Origin: a virus
Reading direction: 5' to 3' (one strand)
Length of the DNA: 30,898 bases
IMG/VR virus record: IMGVR_UViG_3300024261_000110
Location: 1 to 30,898 of that record
The notes beneath the pieces are model-generated. The model was not told the DNA's origin and ran no database searches. It worked only from the letters and a program-made list of their open reading frames with translations. The stretch's first letter is position 1. The number at the start of each line of letters is the position of its first letter. Below, one piece after another: positions 15,387-21,558 of the stretch. The position numbers were made by a program, and so were the translations under genes.

Positions 15387-15529
15387 TTGATTGGTTGAAC
15401 ATAGCGATAATCCTAATATTAGCTGGTATAGTAATGGGGATTGCGTTAATATCAGCATTGATATGGACACCGTTTTTATTATTAGGGATAGCATTAGATT
15501 ATTATGAAAGCAGAAAAAGATTACGATAA
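15374..15529 (+). CDS. Small membrane protein, 51 residues
   Basis: The ATG lies inside the end of the preceding basic-protein gene (13-base overlap). Residues about 9-31 ('NIAIILILAGIVMGIALISA' and on) form one clear hydrophobic helix. A Trp-Thr-Pro turn and a second, shorter hydrophobic segment follow ('FLLLGIALDYY'), then a basic tail 'ESRKRLR' (positive side probably cytoplasmic). The ribosome-binding site is weak, so coupling is likely. It could act at the host membrane, for example in exclusion, lysis timing or signalling; nothing specific is visible. Its end overlaps the next gene by 26 bases. Confidence 0.6.
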   Translation: MQEVVDWLNIAIILILAGIVMGIALISALIWTPFLLLGIALDYYESRKRLR

Positions 15530-15821
15530 GTGGTCCTTCGTTGAGAAGGATTTAGATCAAGAGCAATGGTTTATTAAGTTAGAAGGTGGGTTATATCATG
15601 GTGTTGTATATAGTTACGATGCTATTAAGTTGAATGAAGATGATGAATCCATTTCATTTGATTATGAGGTGGTTGATTATTTAGATGAAGATCCTCATGG
15701 CACTCCAAGATTCAACGAATGTGTTGGTGAAATTCTAAAGCTTGTGTTAGATGATGCTATGAAAGCAGGTGATTATGTTATAGGTAAGAAAGATGAACGA
15801 AGCCCTAATAATCCTAGCTGA
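15504..15821 (+). CDS. Conserved-looking acidic hypothetical protein
   Basis: 105 residues, acidic. 'WSFVEKDLDQEQWFIKLEGG' and 'YSYDAIKLNEDDESISFDYEVV' suggest a small beta-sheet domain, followed by a helix ('CVGEILKLVLDDAMKAG'). The pattern recalls short uncharacterised proteins of marine myoviruses, but I cannot name a family. There is no clear ribosome-binding site; it overlaps the membrane peptide before it and the MazG gene after it (29 bases). Confidence 0.7.
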   Translation: MKAEKDYDKWSFVEKDLDQEQWFIKLEGGLYHGVVYSYDAIKLNEDDESISFDYEVVDYLDEDPHGTPRFNECVGEILKLVLDDAMKAGDYVIGKKDERSPNNPS

Positions 15822-16056
15822 AGAATGTGCCGAGGTCCAAGTTGAGGTGTCCAAGATACTTCGTTTTGGTGCTGAAGAAGGTAATTTAAAGAACCTTGAA
15901 AAAGAGATAGGTGATGTTATTGCAATGATGGCTATCTTAGCACATCAAGGTATTATTAATGAAGACGTGATAATGCGTAGAGTCCCATCTAAACTACGAA
16001 AGTTAAAGAAGTATAGCGATATTAAAGATTTAGATATTATTATTAAAAGTTTATAA
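15793..16056 (+). CDS. MazG-like NTP pyrophosphohydrolase
   Basis: 87 residues, a minimal all-alpha NTP pyrophosphatase. 'EECAEVQVEVSKILRFG' followed by 'LEKEIGDVIAMMAIL' gives the EExxE...ExxD metal site. Such phage proteins hydrolyse dNTPs or have been proposed to act on alarmone pools; the substrate cannot be read here. AGGT seven bases before the ATG supports the start. It overlaps the previous gene by 29 bases. Its stop overlaps the TATAAATA late promoter of the next gene, so it ends the middle-type unit. Confidence 0.88.
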   Translation: MNEALIILAEECAEVQVEVSKILRFGAEEGNLKNLEKEIGDVIAMMAILAHQGIINEDVIMRRVPSKLRKLKKYSDIKDLDIIIKSL

Positions 16057-16059
16057 ATA
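16052..16059 (+). promoter_or_regulatory. Late promoter TATAAATA before the RimK-like gene
   Basis: An exact copy of the T4 late promoter box, TATAAATA, followed by GACTT and the ATG at 16065. T4 late transcripts start about 6-7 bases after this box, which is the start codon itself. The arrangement TTATAAATA-N-ACTTATG recurs at 17362. No Shine-Dalgarno sequence lies between box and ATG. Confidence 0.72.
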
Positions 16060-16064
16060 GACTT

Positions 16065-17366
16065 ATGAAACTAGTAATACTAACCAAAGACGTTAAGTCT
16101 GAAACTGTTGAGCGTCTATCCGCTGAAATGACTAAAACCGGTGGTGAAGTTTATGCGGTAAACCTTGAAGGTGCCTACCTTAAAGACAATAAGATATTCA
16201 ACATCGATGATAAGAAGGGATTTGAAATATCCCCTCAAGATACAGTCGTTGCTGTTCGCGGGTCAATCACCCTTAAAGACTCTTATTTAGACCTACTATC
16301 TCAAATAGAAAAACGAAAAATCATGACGGTCAACAACCGCTTGTGTAATGAGATATGTGCTGATAAATTCAGAACTTCAATTATCCTCGATGAGGCTGGT
16401 ATAGCTCAACCTAAGACCGCCTTAATTGCTATTGGTGATAATATCAAAACCAATTACCCTGAGCAAGCATTTAACAAACTAGATACTAAATTCCCAGTTA
16501 TTCTTAAAACCCTACGTGGTGCTAAAGGTGTCGGTGTATTGCTTATTGAGAGTATGCAAGCTTTAGAATCTATTACCCAATTATTATATAAGCTTGATGA
16601 AAGCTCTGATTTGTTATTACAAGAATATATTAAATCAGACTTTGATATTAGAGTGCATGTATTAAATGGTGAAATCATTGGGGTTATGCAACGCAACGTG
16701 CCAGATGATGATTTTAGATCAAATTACGCGCAAGGTGCAACCACTGAAAAATATAAGCTATCTAAGAAAGAAGAGGAAGTTGCACTAGCAGCTGCTAACG
16801 CCGTTAGTGGTTATTGGGTTGGGGTAGATTTTATTCCTAATAAGGGTAATCCATTAGTACTTGAAGTGAATTCATCAGCAGGCACTGAGGGCATCGAGCA
16901 GACTATTGGATCATCTATTAATAGAAAAGTAATTAAAACCATAACTAACTCAGATAATTGGATTAAAGCTAAAACTGCGATTGGTGTTAGAGAAATATTT
17001 GAATTTGATTTGTTTGGTAAGATGAAGGCCAAATTAGATACTGGCAATTCTGTTAAGACTCTTGTTATGCATGCCGACGATCTTGTAGTTAAAAATGATA
17101 AAGTAACCTTTACATCCCACGGCCGTGAATATACAATGAAGCTGTATGGTATTAAAAAGATTAGATTAAATGGCGACAATGGATTAGAAGAGAGGCCTAT
17201 GGTTATGTTAGACTTTACCTTTAATGGTGTTATTCATAAGAATGTAACCTTTACTTTAGATGATAGATCGACAAAAACAACTGAGGTATTAGTGAATAAA
17301 GATTGGATGATTGATAACTCATTCATCATCGATCCTAGTCTGATGTACACTTTAGGAGAATTATAA
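16065..17366 (+). CDS. RimK-like ATP-grasp ligase fused to RimB-like retropepsin domain
   Basis: 433 residues in two parts. Residues about 1-300 are a RimK-type ATP-grasp amino-acid ligase: N-terminal Rossmann-like domain, ATP-binding 'LKTLRGAKGVGV' near 145-156, 'LLQEYIKSDFDIRVHVLNGE' and metal-binding 'LEVNSSAGTEGIE' near 265-278. Residues about 310-433 resemble the RimB / 'ATP-dependent zinc protease' aspartic-protease-like domain: 'KLDTGNSVKTLVMHA' near 325 with the D-T-G triad, then 'ERPMVMLDF' and 'DRSTKTTEVLVNKDWM'. RimK adds glutamates to ribosomal protein S6, and RimB-type proteases trim or regulate. One chain could both write and remove a peptide tag. Driven by a TATAAATA late promoter; apparently leaderless. 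Confidence 0.85.
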   Translation: MKLVILTKDVKSETVERLSAEMTKTGGEVYAVNLEGAYLKDNKIFNIDDKKGFEISPQDTVVAVRGSITLKDSYLDLLSQIEKRKIMTVNNRLCNEICADKFRTSIILDEAGIAQPKTALIAIGDNIKTNYPEQAFNKLDTKFPVILKTLRGAKGVGVLLIESMQALESITQLLYKLDESSDLLLQEYIKSDFDIRVHVLNGEIIGVMQRNVPDDDFRSNYAQGATTEKYKLSKKEEEVALAAANAVSGYWVGVDFIPNKGNPLVLEVNSSAGTEGIEQTIGSSINRKVIKTITNSDNWIKAKTAIGVREIFEFDLFGKMKAKLDTGNSVKTLVMHADDLVVKNDKVTFTSHGREYTMKLYGIKKIRLNGDNGLEERPMVMLDFTFNGVIHKNVTFTLDDRSTKTTEVLVNKDWMIDNSFIIDPSLMYTLGEL

Positions 17367-17369
17367 ATA
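17362..17369 (+). promoter_or_regulatory. Late promoter TATAAATA before the putative head-protein cassette
   Basis: An exact TATAAATA box overlapping the stop of the RimK fusion, followed by TACTT and the ATG at 17375. It has the same geometry as the box at 16052. Placement directly on an intergenic boundary, twice, is unlikely to be chance even in AT-rich DNA. Confidence 0.72.
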
Positions 17370-17374
17370 TACTT

Positions 17375-18247
17375 ATGCATAATTTTAAAAGCTTTTTAGG
17401 CGAAGGTAAATCTGAGATGTTATCAGAGAAACTTATCATGTTGAATAATGGTCGTAAAGACGGCCAAATCGTATTCCTCGCGGGTGGTGCTGGTTCTGGT
17501 AAGGGATTTGCTGCTACAAACTTCATGGAGAAGGAAAAGTTTAAGGTAAGAGATGTTGATGAGTGGAAGAAAGTGTTTCAAAAGATTGCTGATACTCAAG
17601 CAAAGTATCCAGAAATAAAAGGATTACACTTGAAGAAACCTGCTGATGTTGCTAAGCTTCATATGTTCATTAAGAAACTTGGTCTTAAAGATAAGACACT
17701 TGACTTAATGTTAGGGCAACTTAAAGATAGAAAGAAGTTACCTAATATCATGTTTGATATTACGGCTAAAGACACTAAAGATGTATCTCAATTCCTTCCA
17801 AGATTATTAGCAGCTGGTTATAACCCTGCCAACATTCATTTAGTATGGGTGTTAACCGATTATAAAATTGCGATTAAGCAGAATGCAGATAGAGATAGAG
17901 TTGTGCCTTCTGACATTATGTTGCAAACACATAAAGGCGCATCTGAAACTGTGTACTCATATGTCACAGGAGAAGGTAAGAAGATGCAAATTAATGGTGA
18001 GATACATGTAATTTTAAATAACAAAGAAAACACCGTTATGTTTACTCCTTCAGGCAATGATAGAACTTCTAAGATAAGTGGTAAGAAGAATGGCGTAGTT
18101 GTTAAAGACTTTACATACTTAACATTAAAGAAACGCGGCAAAGCACTGATCAAAATAGATAAGGTAATGAAACAACTATACCATTGGGTAATGGATAATA
18201 TACCAAAGTCTGATTTTCAAAAAGCATTAACGGATACAATTAAGTAA
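17375..18247 (+). CDS. P-loop kinase-like protein with putative capsid-targeting N-terminus
   Basis: 290 residues. 'IVFLAGGAGSGKGFAA' near residues 33-48 is a Walker A loop of the zeta-toxin/polynucleotide-kinase kind, followed by 'FKVRDVDEWKK', where such kinases place a catalytic Asp. 'VWVLTDYKIAIKQNADRDR' resembles the lid/arginine region. The N-terminus 'MHNFKSFLGEG' has the form of T4 internal-protein capsid-targeting sequences (MKTYQEFIAEA), with an L-x-E|G site after residue 10 for the gp21 prohead protease. If so, the enzyme is packaged and injected. The substrate is unknown. Leaderless start behind a late promoter. Confidence 0.75.
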   Translation: MHNFKSFLGEGKSEMLSEKLIMLNNGRKDGQIVFLAGGAGSGKGFAATNFMEKEKFKVRDVDEWKKVFQKIADTQAKYPEIKGLHLKKPADVAKLHMFIKKLGLKDKTLDLMLGQLKDRKKLPNIMFDITAKDTKDVSQFLPRLLAAGYNPANIHLVWVLTDYKIAIKQNADRDRVVPSDIMLQTHKGASETVYSYVTGEGKKMQINGEIHVILNNKENTVMFTPSGNDRTSKISGKKNGVVVKDFTYLTLKKRGKALIKIDKVMKQLYHWVMDNIPKSDFQKALTDTIK

Positions 18248-18258
18248 TGCTAAAATTT

Positions 18259-18276
18259 AATAATAACAGCAGGAAA
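18259..18276 (+). repeat. Leader repeat copy 1 (AATAATAACAGCAGGAAAA)
   Basis: The bases before the 18288 gene are nearly the same as those before the 19680 gene (AATAATAACAACAGGAAAA, from about 19656), one mismatch in 19. Each holds the AGGA ribosome-binding site. This suggests duplication of a translation-start region or selection for the same initiation element. Confidence 0.5.
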
Positions 18277-18287
18277 AATTAAATAAG

Positions 18288-19658
18288 ATGAAGTCATTTA
18301 AGTCTTTTGATCTGGTTGAAGCTACAAACTTAACAGCTTCTGAATTAGAAAAACCCAATTCAATTACAAAGAAATCAAGAGTAGGTATATTAATTAGCCT
18401 TATTAAAGCGGGTACACCTCTTGAAATGGTTAAAGGTAAACCGTTCGTGGTTACCGATAAAGAATTAGCCTTAGCTGGCATAGAACAATTTAAGAAAGAT
18501 GGTAAGAACTTCGCTTTAGGTGTTGACGCGGCTGGTAAACCTATAATGAATAACCACCTTAAGAAATCAAAAGCTTTTGGCGGTGATGTAGCAGGTGCTG
18601 GTGGTGGTGCCGCAGCTACGGCAATCACAGAGTCTGCTCAATGTTTATGGTGTGCGGCCCTATTAGGTGAAGGACATACTAATCCTATTGAACATTTCAC
18701 TGATGATGTCCTTAAAAAATATAAGTCATCTATTGATGTTGGCGGCACAAAGATGGTTGATATGCTAGGTATTGATGATGGTTGGAAAGAGTCTTCATAC
18801 TTATCAGCACAATACTTAATTGCAAAGGGTTATATTAATAAGAATCAAGTGTTCCATAGAGATTCAAAGAAGATGAACACCATATACGCGGCTAAGTCAT
18901 TAGCGTTTACTAATAATAATCTTGGTAAGTTTAATAATGATAAGTGGAACCCGGGAGATATCTGGGCTATCGATAAATCATTTGATATGAAATCATTAGA
19001 CACTACTACCGTAAGACAATTGAATACCTCTATATTAGTAGCATTTAATAATAGAAGTTGTGTTGGTATTTCCCTTAAGAAAGTTGTTAAGAAAGCACAG
19101 AGTAATGAATATAACATTAAATTACCACCTGATGTTGCTGACTTTAAAATGGTTAAATGCGAATTGTCCTCAAATAAAGGAACATTTTGGTCAGCCAAAT
19201 CTGGTAAAGTAACATATGATGGTGGTGAAATGAGTATAGCACCTAATTCATCAATGGGTACTAATAAAATGGAACTAAGAAATAAAAATGCTAAAGGCGG
19301 CGGTATTGGTTGGGGTGTTATTATTGATTCTGCTAAAATGGTATTTGGTCGTAAGATGAGAACCCATAAACAAATTCGAAAATTAGCAATTGCAATTGCT
19401 AAGAAAAAAGATAAGAGAGCTATTAGCGTATTCTATAAAGCCATTAATGACACCTCAACTAAAATGTCAAGGGCGGAGTTTGAAGAGAATATAAGTAAAA
19501 AGGATGCTCCTTGGCTTTCTGGTAAATTGGGTGCAGTATTTGTTTGTAGAATACTGGAATTGAATAAAGGACCTAAGGCTGATAGATTCATCACTAAAAT
19601 TGTTAACTATGCTGGTTCTAAATCAGAAGATGCATCAGCATATGTTAAGATACATTAA
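18288..19658 (+). CDS. Large putative head-packaged protein, possible nuclease
   Basis: 456 residues, function not certain. The N-terminus 'MKSFKSFDLVEA' resembles a capsid-targeting sequence with an L-V-E|A cleavage site. Residues about 100-125 are Gly/Ala-rich, then 'ESAQCLWCAALLG'. The middle holds 'KWNPGDIWAID' near 220-230 and, about 45 residues later, 'NNRSCVGISLKKV'. This D...(S)xK spacing recalls PD-(D/E)XK nucleases of the restriction type, but it is tentative. The C-terminal half is basic and could bind DNA. Follows the kinase gene after a 40-base gap with a repeated leader element. A packaged nuclease would meet host DNA on injection; that is inference. Confidence 0.7.
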   Translation: MKSFKSFDLVEATNLTASELEKPNSITKKSRVGILISLIKAGTPLEMVKGKPFVVTDKELALAGIEQFKKDGKNFALGVDAAGKPIMNNHLKKSKAFGGDVAGAGGGAAATAITESAQCLWCAALLGEGHTNPIEHFTDDVLKKYKSSIDVGGTKMVDMLGIDDGWKESSYLSAQYLIAKGYINKNQVFHRDSKKMNTIYAAKSLAFTNNNLGKFNNDKWNPGDIWAIDKSFDMKSLDTTTVRQLNTSILVAFNNRSCVGISLKKVVKKAQSNEYNIKLPPDVADFKMVKCELSSNKGTFWSAKSGKVTYDGGEMSIAPNSSMGTNKMELRNKNAKGGGIGWGVIIDSAKMVFGRKMRTHKQIRKLAIAIAKKKDKRAISVFYKAINDTSTKMSRAEFEENISKKDAPWLSGKLGAVFVCRILELNKGPKADRFITKIVNYAGSKSEDASAYVKIH

Positions 19659-19674
19659 TAATAACAACAGGAAA
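19656..19674 (+). repeat. Leader repeat copy 2 (AATAATAACAACAGGAAAA)
   Basis: Second copy of the leader element seen at 18259, overlapping the stop of the 18288 gene and supplying the ribosome-binding site of the 19680 gene. Confidence 0.5.
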
Positions 19675-19679
19675 ATAAA

Positions 19680-19949
19680 ATGAAAAATTTAAACGAAGCT
19701 GCACAGAGTGTGCTTAACGAAAGAGTTACTGAACGTGACGGCGCGTCAATTAATAAGATGTTTGAACTATACATGAAAACTATTGGTAGTGATAAATTCC
19801 AAAGTGCTGTATTAAAGCAATATAAAGATAATGATGAAATTGGTGCAGTTAAAGATGTATTCAAAAAATTCGACAGCAAGGTTACTAAAGTGATGAGAGA
19901 TGATGCTGAGTGGTTAGGTTACTTCCTTGAAAACGACGGTGACGTATAA
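19680..19949 (+). CDS. Small hypothetical protein of the putative head cassette
   Basis: 89 residues, helical and charged. It opens 'MKNLNEAAQSVLNE', in which 'LNE|A' (after residue 6) or 'LNE|R' (after residue 14) could be prohead-protease sites, though this is the weakest of the series. 'MFELYMKTIGSDKF' and 'VFKKFDSKVTKVMRDD' look like amphipathic helices. AGGAAAA precedes the ATG in a leader nearly identical to that of the preceding gene. No family is recognised. Confidence 0.65.
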   Translation: MKNLNEAAQSVLNERVTERDGASINKMFELYMKTIGSDKFQSAVLKQYKDNDEIGAVKDVFKKFDSKVTKVMRDDAEWLGYFLENDGDV

Positions 19950-19997
19950 TGAATGATTTAATAGAATCAGATTAAGCTTTAACGAATAGGAAACCCA

Positions 19998-21227
19998 ATG
20001 ATTAAGTTTAAGTCACATCTAACAGAAGCTAAGAACACACATATGATCCATATCGAGGATATGGTTATTGATGGTGGAGTTGATGGTACACGTGCAGCAA
20101 TCAATGCTCTCCGTGATTTAAGGAATATGTTAGTGGGTCATACCAATGATACTAAAGCTGTTACGGTTAAATGGGATGGAGCACCTGCAGTATTTGCTGG
20201 CATTGATCCTACTGACGGAGAGTTCTTCGTTGCTAAAAAGGGTATCTTTAATAAAAACCCAAAGGTATATAAAAGTCATGATGACATTAACGCTGATACT
20301 TCAGGTGATCTGGCTGCTAAGCTTCGTATAGCATATACTGAATTAAAGAAAGTAGTTACTAAAGGTGTATTTCAAGGTGATATCATGTTCACTAAAGATG
20401 ACCTTAAAGGTGAGACTATTGATGGACAAAGGTATATAACCTTCCACCCCAACACTATTGTTTATGCTATCCCAGTACAAAATGCTAAAGAAGTATTAGC
20501 CGCTAAGATAGGTGTTGTGTGGCATACTAAATATACAGGCTCTTCATTTGCCGGTATGAGTGCTTCATTCAATGTTAAAGATAGTGACTTTATTAAAACA
20601 TCTAAGGTGTGGCAGAAGACTGCGGATTTGCCTGAAGATCATAGTGCAACGTTAAGTGAAAAGGATTCAAATACAATCTATCAACATTTATCTATTGCTG
20701 GTAAATTGTTTAATAAGATTAAATCGTCTACGCTTAAAGAGGTTTCAACAAATAAAGAGATTAATTTATATATTAATACTTTTAGAAACACTAAGGTTAG
20801 AGCTCAATCTGATATCACTAACACTAAGAAGCATGCAGAAGAATTAGTACAGTGGATCCATAACCGCTTTGACAAAGAGATTGATAAGCTTAAATCTGAT
20901 AAGGGTAAGGCTAAGAAGAATGCTAAGAAGATTGAAGCATTGGCTTGGTTTAATAAAGATAATACTAAGAACCTTATATTAATGTTTGACATGCAAAATC
21001 ATTTAGTCATCGTTAAGAGAATGTTACTCACCCATTTAGATTCTATAAAAAGTATAAATACCTTTGTAAAGACTAAAAACGGTTTTAAAGTGACAGGCTC
21101 AGAAGGTTATGTTGCTATAGACCATTTAACAAATGGTGCGTATAAGATCGTTAACCGTATGGAATTTAGTTATAACAATTTTAGTAAAGACATAATCAAA
21201 GGATGGGAATCTGATGGAAGAGGTTGA
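19998..21227 (+). CDS. ATP-dependent ligase-like nucleotidyltransferase (DUF6267-like)
   Basis: 409 residues. It carries the motif series of covalent nucleotidyltransferases (DNA/RNA ligases). Motif I is 'KWDGAPAVFAG' near residues 54-64, with the Lys that would be adenylated. 'FFVAKKGIFNKNPKVY' follows. Motif III-like 'FQGDIMFTKDD' is near 129-139. Motif IV-like 'EGYVAID' is near 372, and motif V-like 'KIVNRMEFS' near 385. A long charged helical insertion (about 260-330) separates III from IV. Related proteins are common in marine T4-like phages. The N-terminus 'MIKFKSHLTEA' fits a capsid-targeting sequence with L-T-E|A cleavage after residue 10. AGGAAA precedes the ATG. Overlaps the next gene by 14 bases. 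The substrate nucleic acid is unknown. Confidence 0.78.
   Translation: MIKFKSHLTEAKNTHMIHIEDMVIDGGVDGTRAAINALRDLRNMLVGHTNDTKAVTVKWDGAPAVFAGIDPTDGEFFVAKKGIFNKNPKVYKSHDDINADTSGDLAAKLRIAYTELKKVVTKGVFQGDIMFTKDDLKGETIDGQRYITFHPNTIVYAIPVQNAKEVLAAKIGVVWHTKYTGSSFAGMSASFNVKDSDFIKTSKVWQKTADLPEDHSATLSEKDSNTIYQHLSIAGKLFNKIKSSTLKEVSTNKEINLYINTFRNTKVRAQSDITNTKKHAEELVQWIHNRFDKEIDKLKSDKGKAKKNAKKIEALAWFNKDNTKNLILMFDMQNHLVIVKRMLLTHLDSIKSINTFVKTKNGFKVTGSEGYVAIDHLTNGAYKIVNRMEFSYNNFSKDIIKGWESDGRG
21053..21060 (+). promoter_or_regulatory. Possible internal late promoter TATAAATA
   Basis: An exact late-promoter box within the ligase-like gene, 153 bases before the start of the lysine-rich protein. Chance occurrence is possible in AT-rich coding DNA. 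Confidence 0.3.
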
Positions 21228-21558
21228 CGAAAAAGTAAGTGCTCAAACCCGTATGAAGATGAAGCAGGCTTTTAAGAAGTCTGCATCTAAGCGTAAGATA
21301 GGTATGAAGAAAGCTTTGAATAAGCCGGCTTCTCCAGAGAAACTTAAGGGTATGGCAATGAAAAAGGCTAGAGATATGATTGCTGCTAAGATTCTTAAAA
21401 ACAAAGATAAAAGTGACTTAGGTTTCGCTGCTAAAGATAAATTGGAAAAGCAACTTAATAAGAAGAAAGCAGTTATTGCTAAATTGGCTAAGAAGATCTT
21501 ACCCAAAGTTAAAAGTGATAATAAAGAGAAAGTTGCTAAACACAAGGCCAGCAAATGA
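21214..21558 (+). CDS. Lysine-rich basic protein, possibly DNA-binding
   Basis: 114 residues with very many lysines, arranged in amphipathic helices ('RMKMKQAFKKSASKRK', 'EKLKGMAMKKARDMI', 'KKAVIAKLAKKILPKV'). Similar short basic proteins are conserved beside the ligase-like gene in marine T4-like phages; I know no tested function. The charge suggests DNA condensation in the head or RNA binding. It starts inside the ligase-like gene (14-base overlap) with GGGA upstream, and overlaps the nucleotidyltransferase gene by 4 bases. Confidence 0.8.
   Translation: MEEVDEKVSAQTRMKMKQAFKKSASKRKIGMKKALNKPASPEKLKGMAMKKARDMIAAKILKNKDKSDLGFAAKDKLEKQLNKKKAVIAKLAKKILPKVKSDNKEKVAKHKASK

Noticed and set aside
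19949-19975. Eight-codon frame after the 19680 gene (ATGA overlap)
   Set aside because: Too short to support as a gene and without any recognisable feature.
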